A stretch of 64,000 nt of DNA, from positions 248,001 through 312,000 of the forward strand of contig JAHISV010000011.1 in the NCBI GenBank assembly GCA_018818065.1. Reading direction: 5' to 3'. Of this stretch, positions 37,284 to 47,600 are shown one piece after another. The position numbers and the translations under genes were made by a program. The stretch's first letter is position 1. Every line of letters begins with the position of its first letter. Below the pieces are notes generated by a model, which was not told where the DNA came from, searched no databases, and worked only from the letters and a program-made list of their open reading frames with translations. Source of the stretch: Bacteroidota bacterium. Its GTDB lineage: Bacteria; Bacteroidota; Ignavibacteria; Ignavibacteriales; Melioribacteraceae.

Positions 37284-39818
37284 ATGAATAACAAGTTTAC
37301 AATTTTTTTGGTGTCTGTTATATTTACTGTTTTTTGTAATATTAATATCCAGGCGCAATCTCCTGCAGATTTAGATGTAGGAGTTTCAATCCAACCGATC
37401 TTTACTTCTCCAGCAGAGGCATATGGGATTGCAGTTTCGATGAATCCTAACTATGATGCTGATACAGAGGATCCAGCTGATAATGAGTTGGAAGTCCTTT
37501 TTGGACAAACTACTACTTATGATGCTACTGCACAATCAACTCTTCTTCTAAATAATACAAAGTATTATTGGTGGTACCTGAATGATGTTGCAGGTACATG
37601 GGTATACGTAGGAGGATTTACAACTACTGTTGGTGCTACAATAGGATTAATTGCACCAACCGGTGGAATTGAACTTAATTCCGATATTGCTACACTTTCC
37701 TGGAATTCTACTGTTTCCGGCGGTAACGAATTATATGATGTTTTCTTCAGTGATGCTGATCCGGGAGATACATTCGCAGGGACTACTCCTAATGAAGCAG
37801 ATTTAACTGTAAAAACTTTTGAATTAAATAACCTTCCTCCAAATGCCACATATTATTGGCAGGTGAGGGTTAAAACTGCTACTGGTGCTATTGTAAGTTA
37901 TTCTGATGTTGAGACTTTTAGAACTTCGGGTGATTTAATGATACCAGTTCCTGCTGCACCAGTACAAGGTCTTGTTCTTAACAGCACATCTCCATATTTG
38001 TATTGGGGAAGTTACAATAATCATCCTGATATTGTTTATCAGGCATGTTATTCACTAACTGAAACTATTGGGGGTGTTACTTCTTTCCCATATCAATTAA
38101 ATGATGGTGTTACTACAAGTTGGACACACAACAGATATATTCAGGTTTCAGACCTAACACCTGGAGAAGTTTATTATTGGCAGGTTAGAGCATCAGATGA
38201 TGGTGGTGTTGCCTCATTTTCAGATTGGTCAGATCCAGTAAGTTTTGAGATTTATGGAACAGGTGCTGCCAGTGCACCCATACCGGTTTATCCGTCTGGA
38301 GGAATATCAATATATGCCAGTTCTGTTATGACGTATTGGTACATGTTAGGCAATAGCTCAGGTTTACAATACATCGTTCGGTATGGAACAGATTCTACAA
38401 TGGATGGCACGGACCCAACAATGTTAGAAAATGCTGATAATACAACAGCAACAAGTAGTATGTATAAGCAACTTGCACATTTAGTTGATGGAGAAACATA
38501 TTACTGGCAAGTACAGACAACTGGTGGTGCCTGGTCTGATGTTCATAGTTTTATTGTAAAAACATCAGCAGAAACACAAAGAATACCTATTCCTTATCAT
38601 CCTGTAAACAACTATGTAGAAACAACACGCAGACCTACTCTATATTATTATGTCTTTGGATACAGTTACGGTTTGGAATACGAAGTACAGTATTCTAACT
38701 TACTTAATGCTGGTGCACTTGATAACCCAACGCTTTTAGGACCAACATCAGATCTTTATATTAACATTGAAACAGATTTAGATCTTAACACAACATATTA
38801 TTGGCAGGTAAGATCAATTAGTGGAACTACCCCTTCAGACTGGTCAGAGATATCTACTTTCGAAATTGATCAGAATGCGGAAAATGTTTCTATAATTCCA
38901 ACACCTTCCTACCCTGTGGGTGGAACTGTCGTTGATTCCAAAACACCAGATTACAATTGGGTTGTTAACGGAAATTACTCCCATCTCGAATTCCAGGTAA
39001 GATATGCAACACATGATAACACCACAGATGGCGAATTAGACGCACCATTTGCAGCAGTTACTGGTTGGTCAACTGATTTGTCCGTTACACAGGATGTTAA
39101 CTTAATTCCTGGAGCTATGTATTACTGGCAGGTGAGAAGCAGATTAGCCTCTACACATGACGGCGAATCAAAATTCTCTACTCTTGCAAATTTTGTCGTT
39201 TCTGCTGGAGCAGCCCCGGTAATGGTTATCCTTGGCAGCCCTGTTGCTGCAGTTCAGATCGGTACAAGTACACCAACATTCTCGTGGATATTGCCGACTC
39301 AATCTACTTCTGAACTCTCATATGAGGTTGAGATTGCTGATAATGAACAAATGGCATCACCACAGGTAATGAATGCTGATAATCTTTCTGTTGAAGCTCA
39401 AAATCTTACTGATGGTCAGCAATATTTTTGGCGAGTTCGTTCAAAAACGGATGCAGGTGAATATTCACTCTATTCAGGTCAAGCTTCGTTTACCGTTAAC
39501 TCGAGCATTACAACTCTTGAAGAGGTTAGTGGAATACCAATAGAATTTAATGTTAGTCAAAATTATCCTAATCCTTTCAATCCTTCTACAACAATCAAAT
39601 TCTCTCTGCCGGCAGCAGAAAAAGTGAGCGTTAAAGTTTTCGATCTTTTAGGTCGTGAAATGATAACACTTCTTGATACTCAATTAGAAGCCGGTAATCA
39701 CTCTGTTGTTTGGAACGGTGAAAATCAATTTGGTAATGCAGTTAGTACCGGTATTTATTTCTACAAAGTAAAATCAGGTAGCAATGTTGTAACAAGAAAA
39801 ATGATTTTAATGAAATAG
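37284..39818 (+). CDS. giant protein 4: FN-like repeat protein with T9SS sorting domain
   Basis: 844 residues. Signal peptide 1 to about 25 (ending NIQAQ). The first domain (VGVSIQPIFTSP, TKYYWWYLND) parallels a domain of giant protein 2. The remaining fibronectin-like repeats belong to the unit-B type shared with proteins 5 and 6: IPVYPSGGISIYASSV, YGTDSTMDGTDPTML and RPTLYYYVFGYSYGLEYEVQ. The sorting domain has QNYPNPFNPSTTIKF and ends RKMILMK. TTGGAGGG precedes the ATG. It has its own promoter and its own terminator. Confidence 0.88.
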   Translation: MNNKFTIFLVSVIFTVFCNINIQAQSPADLDVGVSIQPIFTSPAEAYGIAVSMNPNYDADTEDPADNELEVLFGQTTTYDATAQSTLLLNNTKYYWWYLNDVAGTWVYVGGFTTTVGATIGLIAPTGGIELNSDIATLSWNSTVSGGNELYDVFFSDADPGDTFAGTTPNEADLTVKTFELNNLPPNATYYWQVRVKTATGAIVSYSDVETFRTSGDLMIPVPAAPVQGLVLNSTSPYLYWGSYNNHPDIVYQACYSLTETIGGVTSFPYQLNDGVTTSWTHNRYIQVSDLTPGEVYYWQVRASDDGGVASFSDWSDPVSFEIYGTGAASAPIPVYPSGGISIYASSVMTYWYMLGNSSGLQYIVRYGTDSTMDGTDPTMLENADNTTATSSMYKQLAHLVDGETYYWQVQTTGGAWSDVHSFIVKTSAETQRIPIPYHPVNNYVETTRRPTLYYYVFGYSYGLEYEVQYSNLLNAGALDNPTLLGPTSDLYINIETDLDLNTTYYWQVRSISGTTPSDWSEISTFEIDQNAENVSIIPTPSYPVGGTVVDSKTPDYNWVVNGNYSHLEFQVRYATHDNTTDGELDAPFAAVTGWSTDLSVTQDVNLIPGAMYYWQVRSRLASTHDGESKFSTLANFVVSAGAAPVMVILGSPVAAVQIGTSTPTFSWILPTQSTSELSYEVEIADNEQMASPQVMNADNLSVEAQNLTDGQQYFWRVRSKTDAGEYSLYSGQASFTVNSSITTLEEVSGIPIEFNVSQNYPNPFNPSTTIKFSLPAAEKVSVKVFDLLGREMITLLDTQLEAGNHSVVWNGENQFGNAVSTGIYFYKVKSGSNVVTRKMILMK

Positions 39819-39841
39819 ATTATCTATTAAGGAGATGGAGA

Positions 39842-39934
39842 ATGTCAAAAGTTGGTATGACAGTATTTATGATTCTTTTCTCTGCGATAATAATGTTGGC
39901 GCTTATCGCATGTCAGTCATTCTTTTTATCGTAG
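39842..39934 (+). CDS. 30-residue microprotein 4 of the giant-protein cassettes
   Basis: ATG at 39842, preceded by AAGGAGATGGAG, 23 bases after giant gene 4. The product begins MSKVGMTVFM and ends LALIACQSFFLS. Length and C-terminal motif are identical to the consensus of the set. The Ser26/Ser30 codons (TCA, TCG) match copy 3. One hydrophobic span with a possible lipobox at Cys24. Confidence 0.85.
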   Translation: MSKVGMTVFMILFSAIIMLALIACQSFFLS

Positions 39935-39945
39935 AAGTATAAATT

Positions 39946-39973
39946 AAAGGGCAGCTATTAGCTGCCTTTTTTA
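39946..39973 (+). terminator. Rho-independent terminator after cassette 4
   Basis: GGCAGC / GCTGCC stem (39950-39955, 39961-39966), extendable by A-T pairs, with loop TATTA and a following run of six T. Confidence 0.88.
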
Positions 39974-40072
39974 TTGTGCAAACGCAGGATAAAATCCATT
40001 ACATAATCATAGTTAAAGGATAAATCAAATCAGAACAGTTAAGTATTATATTATAAATAACCATTTTCAGCC

Positions 40073-40113
40073 TTGACAATAATATTAAAAAACAATATTT
40101 TTTTTTGCCAGCC
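40073..40113 (+). promoter_or_regulatory. promoter and start of leader for giant genes 5-6
   Basis: TTGACA (40073-40078), 17 bases, TATTTT (40096-40101), then TTTTTGCCAGCC (GCCAGCC at 40107-40113), the same arrangement as at gene 4. The leader would be about 350 bases. Between 40114 and 40397 I see no gene and no recognisable riboswitch. Confidence 0.7.
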
Positions 40114-40397
40114 AGATGTTCATTTCTTATATGCGGATTTATGTCTGTTCTTGAAAGGGGAAACGGAGTTAGACGTAAGATAAAATAGATAATAGCCTGT
40201 TATTATTGTGTTATCGCATTATTGAGAAATGAATTTACAATACTAGTTTACATTCGAGCGCTAAAATATTTTCTATTAATTGCACATTTATATTTATTTG
40301 TAGGTGGAAAATCACATCTATTTGTGGATATAATGTACTTATTATCTGTCAAATATTGTATTTGATGGAAGACAGTCACAATCCCTGGAGGGAGGAA

Positions 40398-40460
40398 ATG
40401 ACTAAAAAAGACCAGCCGAGCTTTAAGATTTTTATAAACAAACAATGGGTGCTTTTATGA
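40398..40460 (+). CDS. possible 20-residue leader peptide overlapping giant gene 5
   Basis: ATG at 40398 follows a very strong ribosome site (GGAGGGAGG) by two to three bases. The 20 codons (MTKKDQPSFKIF..., ending QWVLL) stop at TGA, which overlaps the ATG of giant gene 5 as ATGA. This arrangement is typical of translational coupling. The giant gene itself has only a modest AGGTG-like site. No family recognised; it could also be chance, since the spacing between ribosome site and start is short. Confidence 0.38.
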   Translation: MTKKDQPSFKIFINKQWVLL

Positions 40461-43400
40461 AAAAATTAACTACATGTTTTTCAATGGTAATACTTTTATT
40501 CTATGCAAATGTTTTTGCACAGAGTCCTGCCGTATCACCAATTGATGCGGATGTTACAGTAGCGCGAACAACTGCTACTTTTACATGGACAGATATTGGA
40601 ACGGATAACTTCGAGAATCGATACGACTTTGAGGTTTACACCGATGCCGGCTATACCATTCTGCATGAAGCTGGACAAACTGCAATTGCTGATGTTACTA
40701 CAACAATTTCGGCAGCAATGGCATTTAACACGACTTACTATTGGCAGGTAACCAATACTGATTTGAATGATGATGGAACTTATGATGATAGCGATGCGCC
40801 AGCACAATTCTCATTAACCATAGTAATGGACACACCAACACTGGACGCTGAAACCACACCGGTTGCTCTGGATGAGACCCTTACATGGTCAGCCGCTGCA
40901 GCAGCAAATGTTGAGTACGAAGTTCAGGTTGATGATGGAACTGGTTACGTTTCTGTTGTAACAGGCTTAACTGTTCTCAGTTATCAATTTCAGGCGGGTG
41001 AGTTAGATCCTAATGTTGAATATGATGTTAAGATAATAGCCAGTTCAACACTAGCTGCACCTCCCGATGATGTAGAATCAAATGTCATCACATTTATAAC
41101 GGCTTTAACCGATCCGGTCTTAACCGCTTTACCTGCAACAGCTGAAATTAACTCAACTCTAAACTGGACTGCCTCAGCAGCGGCCGATGTTGAATACGAA
41201 GTTCAGGCTGATGATGGTGGCAGTTTTGCTTCCGTGGTAACCGGACTTACCACAACCAGTTATAAATTTCAACCAGGGGATTTAACCGGAAACCAGGCTT
41301 ATGATGTGAAAATCATAGCAAGTTCTTCACTAACAGGTGTTACTATTGTTGAATCAAATGAGATAAGTTTTACAACCACCAACGTTGGTCTTGATGGAAT
41401 TACATATGATTATAATAGTGGTAGTCCTTCAGCTCTTGGTAGTGTATTAGTAGAATTTACGAATACAGTTCCACCCTTTGAAGTTTATTCAACTACATCG
41501 GATGTTACAACAGGTAGTTATCAACTTTATGTTCCTTCAGGTAATTATGATATTACTTTTAGTAAAACAGGGTATCAAACATTAAGTTATACTAATACTA
41601 ATCTCTTCTCATACTATTCCGGGACAAACATTTATTTGGGCGCCGCTGTTGTAATTACAGCTCCAACCGGTGTTACACAAACAGCATTTGATGCTAACTG
41701 GGAATCTTTCACCGGAGCTACTGAGTATCATATTTATGTCTCAACGGATCCTGCTTGTACAGGCAGCTATGTCGCCGGATATGATGGACTTGACGTAGGT
41801 AACGTTTTAACAGTTAACGTAACAGGTCTTACACCGGGAACTACTTATTATTACAGAGTTTTAGCTTACGACATCTATTCTTATTATTATTCTTCAGATG
41901 TTGAGTCGGTAAGTACTGTAGCACCCCCACCCGTTCTGGTTGCTCCTGCAGAGTATGCTACCGGTGTATCCATTGAACCGACTTTTGAGTGGGATGCCTC
42001 GGCAATTACTTCTGCAATAGAGCATTTTCAGCTTCAGGTTTCTACTGACAACGATTTTTATCCTGTTACAAGGATTGCCTATGAAAACCTGGATATAACT
42101 CCGGAAGAGTTTGATATGCGAGAGGTTTCTGAATTTCTTGAAAGCGGCACAGTTTATTACTGGAGAGTTGCAGCTGTTATAGGCTCTACTGTAGGTGAAT
42201 GGTCCGCACCATGGAGTTTTACAACAACTGCTGGATGTTATGTTTATATAATTGGACCTGGTAATGGAATCGAACTTGGTTCTGATGAAGCGCCATTGCA
42301 GTGGAATTCCAACGCACAGGGTGGAAATGAATTATACGATTTATTTTATGGTACGTCAGATCCCGGACCAGGTGGATTTGCAGGTACAACACCACAAGAA
42401 ACTGATTTAACAGATAAAACATTTTTACTAGAAAATATACCTCAGGGCACAACATATTATTGGCAGGTGCGTGTTAAAACCTCAGCAGGTGCGATTTGTG
42501 GTTATTCAGCGGTCGCTAGCTTTAAATCAAGCGGTGAATTATTAATACCGATTCCTGCAGCACCGGTTCAGGATCTGGTAATCAACACAACATCTCCTAA
42601 TTTATATTGGGTAAGTTATGCATATCATCCTGATATTGCTTATAGGGTGTGTTACGCTTTAACGGATGCAGTTGAGGCTAGTACTCCTTATCAACTGAAT
42701 GATGGTACAGAGGAGGTCACATCCTGGACGCATAATAAATATATTCAACTTACTAATCTGGTGCCCGGCGAACAATATTTTTGGCAGGTACAAGCTACAA
42801 GTGATGGTGGTACTACCATGTCAGAGTGGTCAGCTCCAGAAAGTTTTCAAATTTATGGAAGCAGCGTAGCCAGTGCGCTTATACCGATTTATCCGTCCGG
42901 GGGAATACCAATATATTCTACTTCAGTCCTTACGTACTGGTACTCAGTTAGTGGCAGTACAGGTTTACAATACGTTGTTCGTTACGGAACAGATCCTACA
43001 ATGGACGGCGGAGATCCCACAATGTTGGCAACAGCAACAGAGACTAATCCAACCAGTAGCCCATACAAACAATTGGCTCACCTGACTGATGGTGAAACCT
43101 ACTACTGGCAGGTAAAGAGAGTTGGTGGTGCATGGTCTGAGGTAAGCAGCTTTGTAGTTAAAGCATCTGCTGCCACACAAAGTATTCCAATACCACATTC
43201 ACCTATTAATGGTGATGTTGTCACTTCATTAAGACCAACATTATCATACTACTGCCTTGGCTACAGCTATGGATTTGAATATGAAGTTTGGTATTCAGAT
43301 AGTGATGATGAAAGTGGTGGTGAACTTACTGGTGTGGGTGGTACACTTACTAAATTACCGGAAACGACAGACCTATACACTTATATAATAGATGACTTGA

Positions 43401-44449
43401 CTGATGGTATACCATATTATTGGCAAGTGAGATCAATAAATGGTGGTGTACCTTCTGACTGGTCAGAAATTGTCTCTTTTGAAGTTGATCCAACAGCTAC
43501 TTATTTACCAATAGTCCCTACGCCTTCTTATCCTACAGGAGGAGTGATTGTTGATTCAAAAACTCCTGACTTCAGTGTTCTGGTTAGTGGAAATTATACA
43601 GGTCTGGAATATTTAGTACGTTATGCAACACATAATAACTTGAATGTAGATGGAGAACTTGAGGCAAATTACGAAGAGACAGAATGGTCGAGCAGTATGG
43701 ACGTTGCCTTTGATAATGGGAATGATCCAGATCTAATCCCTGGTGTTATGTATTACTGGCAGGTAAAATCAAGATTAGCAGCTAATACGCCCGAAGAATC
43801 TGATTTCTCAACTCTCGCCAACTTTGTCGTTGACGCCGGCGCTTCACCAGTTATGGTTATACTTGGCAGCCCGGTAGGTAATGTTCAGATTGGTACGAGT
43901 GCACCAACATTCTCATGGATACTACCAACTCAATCAACCTCTGAGCTCTCATTTGAAGTTGAAATTGCAAATAACGAGCAGATGCTTTCTGCCACTGTTA
44001 TTAATGCAAATGATTTGTCGGTAGAGACTCAAAATTTGCAGGATGGAGAGCAATATTTTTGGAGAGTTCGTTCAAAAACTGATGCTGGTGACTATTCATT
44101 ATATTCAATGCCGACATCATTTACAGTAAATTCAAGCATCACAGATGTTGAGGCAGTAGAAGAACTGCCTACTGACTTCAGATTAGATCAGAACTATCCT
44201 AACCCGTTTAACCCTAGTACAACAATAAAGTACTCTATACCAAATGCAGAGCATGTTTCGATTAAGGTATATGATATGCTGGGTTGTGACGTAGCTACTC
44301 TATTCAATGGGCAGTCCCAAGCCGGCATTCATACTGTTATATGGAACGGAACGGATAGTAACGGAGATATAGTAAACTCTGGTGTTTACTTTTACAGGAT
44401 AGTAAGTGGTAGCAATGTAGCAATTAAGAAAATGCTGTTATTAAAATAA
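40457..44449 (+). CDS. giant protein 5: FN3 domains, carboxypeptidase-regulatory-like domain, FN-like stalk, T9SS sorting domain
   Basis: 1330 residues from the ATG at 40457. An in-frame ATG at 40445 is rejected because the homologous upstream sequence of gene 6 reads ATGGGTGCTTAA, that is, a stop before the start. Signal peptide 1 to about 22 (ending VFAQ). Three FN3-type domains (to about 310) precede a carboxypeptidase-regulatory-like beta domain (about 313-395; GSYQLYVPSGNYDITFSKTG), another FN3, then unit-B repeats (STDNDFYP; YGTDPTMDGGDPTML; LSYYCLGYSYGFEYEV). The sorting domain has QNYPNPFNPSTTIKY and ends IKKMLLLK. Confidence 0.88.
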   Translation: MKKLTTCFSMVILLFYANVFAQSPAVSPIDADVTVARTTATFTWTDIGTDNFENRYDFEVYTDAGYTILHEAGQTAIADVTTTISAAMAFNTTYYWQVTNTDLNDDGTYDDSDAPAQFSLTIVMDTPTLDAETTPVALDETLTWSAAAAANVEYEVQVDDGTGYVSVVTGLTVLSYQFQAGELDPNVEYDVKIIASSTLAAPPDDVESNVITFITALTDPVLTALPATAEINSTLNWTASAAADVEYEVQADDGGSFASVVTGLTTTSYKFQPGDLTGNQAYDVKIIASSSLTGVTIVESNEISFTTTNVGLDGITYDYNSGSPSALGSVLVEFTNTVPPFEVYSTTSDVTTGSYQLYVPSGNYDITFSKTGYQTLSYTNTNLFSYYSGTNIYLGAAVVITAPTGVTQTAFDANWESFTGATEYHIYVSTDPACTGSYVAGYDGLDVGNVLTVNVTGLTPGTTYYYRVLAYDIYSYYYSSDVESVSTVAPPPVLVAPAEYATGVSIEPTFEWDASAITSAIEHFQLQVSTDNDFYPVTRIAYENLDITPEEFDMREVSEFLESGTVYYWRVAAVIGSTVGEWSAPWSFTTTAGCYVYIIGPGNGIELGSDEAPLQWNSNAQGGNELYDLFYGTSDPGPGGFAGTTPQETDLTDKTFLLENIPQGTTYYWQVRVKTSAGAICGYSAVASFKSSGELLIPIPAAPVQDLVINTTSPNLYWVSYAYHPDIAYRVCYALTDAVEASTPYQLNDGTEEVTSWTHNKYIQLTNLVPGEQYFWQVQATSDGGTTMSEWSAPESFQIYGSSVASALIPIYPSGGIPIYSTSVLTYWYSVSGSTGLQYVVRYGTDPTMDGGDPTMLATATETNPTSSPYKQLAHLTDGETYYWQVKRVGGAWSEVSSFVVKASAATQSIPIPHSPINGDVVTSLRPTLSYYCLGYSYGFEYEVWYSDSDDESGGELTGVGGTLTKLPETTDLYTYIIDDLTDGIPYYWQVRSINGGVPSDWSEIVSFEVDPTATYLPIVPTPSYPTGGVIVDSKTPDFSVLVSGNYTGLEYLVRYATHNNLNVDGELEANYEETEWSSSMDVAFDNGNDPDLIPGVMYYWQVKSRLAANTPEESDFSTLANFVVDAGASPVMVILGSPVGNVQIGTSAPTFSWILPTQSTSELSFEVEIANNEQMLSATVINANDLSVETQNLQDGEQYFWRVRSKTDAGDYSLYSMPTSFTVNSSITDVEAVEELPTDFRLDQNYPNPFNPSTTIKYSIPNAEHVSIKVYDMLGCDVATLFNGQSQAGIHTVIWNGTDSNGDIVNSGVYFYRIVSGSNVAIKKMLLLK

Positions 44450-44469
44450 TCTATTGGAGGAATACGACC

Positions 44470-44562
44470 ATGACAAAGGTTGGATTTACGATATACATGA
44501 TTTTATTTTCAGCGATAATAATGCTGGCGCTAATTGCTTGCCAATCATATTTCTTATCCTGA
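44470..44562 (+). CDS. 30-residue microprotein 5 of the giant-protein cassettes
   Basis: ATG at 44470, nine bases after GGAGG and 20 bases after giant gene 5. The product begins MTKVGFTIYM and ends LALIACQSYFLS. Ser26 is TCA and Ser30 TCC, as in copy 6. A longer open frame from 44454 in another frame covers it but has no ribosome site or family likeness. One hydrophobic span, possible lipobox at Cys24. Confidence 0.84.
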   Translation: MTKVGFTIYMILFSAIIMLALIACQSYFLS

Positions 44563-44575
44563 AAGTGAATTTTAA

Positions 44576-44605
44576 GGGGCGGATTAGCTCTAGGCTTAAC
44601 GCCCC
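44576..44605 (+). other. hairpin without T tract between cassettes 5 and 6
   Basis: GGGGCG (44576-44581) and CGCCCC (44600-44605) pair around an 18-base loop and are followed by ATTTG only. It resembles the terminators after cassettes 4 and 6 but lacks the T run, so read-through into gene 6 is likely. Confidence 0.55.
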
Positions 44606-44670
44606 ATTTGCTTGTTTAGGTATAACAACCGGGTTTTAAGATTTTTTATAAACAACATATGGGTGCTTAA

Positions 44671-47600
44671 ATGAAAAATAAAATAACAATTTTACTATTG
44701 CTTATTGCCTTCATGGGAATGAGCGGATTAATTCAGGCACAATCAGATATAGAAATATCAGGGAATAATGTAGCAATTCTTGATGGTGATACTACTCCTG
44801 ATACGGCCGATGATACAGATTTCGGTTATGTATCTGTATCTTCATCAGTATTTGTTGATTACACCATAACTAATCCAGGAGACGTAGTACTCAATCTAAC
44901 TGACATTGGTACAAGTAACTATGTTGCCATAAGTGGTACTCACGCTTCAGATTTTGCAGTTACAACTGAACCATCTGCTACCGTAGGAACTGGTGGAGGT
45001 ACAACTACTTTTAGAATAACTTTCACTCCATCAGCTGCCGGACTTAGAGAGGCTACAATAACTGTTAAAAGTGATGAGCAAGACTTTAGTTCAGATGGGG
45101 ACGAAACTACCTATACATTTGACATCCAGGGCACAGGCGCAGGCGAAATAGATGTTCAGCGCGTTGGATCAATCGCTAGTGGGGCGAATGACGATTTAGG
45201 TGATCGTGCAACAGGCACGGAGTTTACAATAACTTATACTGTTGAAGAGACTGCAGGTTATGAGATACAAGTTAGTGATATAGTTTCATCGAATGAAAAT
45301 AATTGTTCTATCGGAACAATTGATCCAACAAGTTTCAGCATAACCAGTACAACAGCAACATTTGATGTCCCGGTTACAGTTTCAGCCGCCGGAGCTTTCG
45401 ATTTTGATATAACCATAACAAATAATGACAGTGATGAAGGGACATATGTTCTGGACGTTACTGGTACCGGTATCCCCGGTGAAATAGATGTACAGCGTCC
45501 TGCTGCAACAAGTATTGCAGACGAGGGGACTGATGATTTAGGCAATAAGAGTGTTGGAACATTTACTGTATCATACACTATTGAAGAATTAGATGGTTCT
45601 GATTTGGTGATTACTAATATTGCTACTGCTAATCCTTCAAACTGTGCAGCGACAGTGACATCTGCTACATCAGGCACATTAAATAGTACAGGCACTGCTA
45701 CAATGACTTTGGATATTGAAGTAACTGTTTCTGCAGCAGGTGCATTCAGTTTTGAAATAGATATTACTAGTGATGATGCTGACGAAGGTAATTATGATAT
45801 CACCGCATCCGGAATTGGCGTAGACGGTGATATTTTAGTTGAATATGATGGTTCTCCAATAATTAGTAGTTCGACTAATGATATCGGTGATGTTGATGGA
45901 GGATCTGCGGTAACATTTACTTTTACAGTTACAGAAATGTTAGGTGCTGATTTTGTATTTAATGATTTTGTATCATATGCACACGGTAATGCCACTATGG
46001 TTTCATATACAGCTTCTGAAACTTTACCCCATACCTTAAACAACTCCTCCATGACATTTGATATAGTACTGGACTTATCGATTGCAGGTCCTATTACTTT
46101 TGATTGGGGTATTCAGGATGATTCTTATACTTATGTGCATTTTGCATATTTTGTAGCTAATGTTGTTGCACCTACAGCTCCACCAACCCTTGTTGCGCCA
46201 TTGGATGATGCGGTAGCTGTTTCACTCGAACCGATTTTTGAATGGGACCAGGCTTATTCGCCTCTTCAATTACAAATTGCAACAGAAGATGACTTTGATG
46301 CAAACTCTATTGTTTATGACAATGCCGTAATAAGTGGAGCTACATTCGATATGGCAACAGTTACCGATCTTCTTGATGGTAACACACTCTATTATTGGCG
46401 TGTAGCCGCTACTTTTGGCGGTGTCCAAGGTGACTGGAGTGATGTTTGGAGCTTCAGAACCATTTATGAATTTACTGTTAACTTAATTTCACCAACAGGT
46501 GGTATTGATCTAAACGCAGATGAAGCCACTCTTACATGGAATTCAAACGTAACCGGCGGCAATGAAACATACGATTTATTTTATAGTACAACAGATCCCG
46601 GTGCAGGTGGTTTTGTAGGAGATACACCACAAGAGGCTGGTTTAACTGAAAAAACATTTTTATTGGAGAATTTACCTCCGGGAGCCACATATTACTGGCA
46701 GGTACGTGTTATAACTTCAAGTGGTACTCTTTGCGGCTACTCAACAATGGAAACATTCAAGAGTTCCGGCGATCTTCAAATACCAATTCCGCTTGCTCCT
46801 GTAGCAGATATAGAAATACAATCAACTTCACCAACAGTATACTGGTTCTGTTATTTGTATCACCCTGCAATCGTATACCAGGTTCAGTACTCTACAGATG
46901 GTCATGTTGATGCCAACTTTGAACTTGATCAGGGAACAATATTACAAACTAGCTGGACGCATGACACGAATATTCAGCTAACGAATCTTACTCCAGGTCA
47001 GCCATATTACTGGCAGATAAGAACATCCGATGATGATGGTGTTTCATCATGGTCTCAATGGAGTGATCCGGTAAGTTTTCAGGTTTATGGAACGCCGGGT
47101 ACTACAGCAATTGCTCCTGAACCTACTTATCCAACTGATGGAGTTTCTATTTACTCTACCACTGCCATTACATATTGGAATATGGTTGGTAATGGTGCTG
47201 GTCTTAACTTCCAGGTACGCTATGGTACAGACCCGACTATGGACGGAACATGGCTGCTGAATGAAGAAAATATGGTTGAGACAAACGGAATGTTCAAACA
47301 GTTATCCTCACTGACAGATGGTGAAAAATATTACTGGCAGGTCAGGTCATATACTGGAGTAGCCCCAACAACAGAAATAGATGCATCTGCATCAGCATGG
47401 TCAGATGTTAATGATTTCTTTGTTCGCGCGTCAGAAGAATCTGAAAGAATACCAATTGCTTACGATCCTATTGATGAAAAGATTGTGACATCCTCCAGAC
47501 CGACATTATCATACTATACTCTTGGTTACAGTTACGGTTTGGAATATGAGGTATTGTATTCAGATAGCGATGTAACCAATGCTGGGGAACTGGATGGTAC

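Noticed and set aside
44454-44639. A 61-residue ORF covering microprotein 5 in another frame
   Set aside because: Its start lies inside the ribosome site of the microprotein, and the equivalent frame does not exist beside the other five cassettes.
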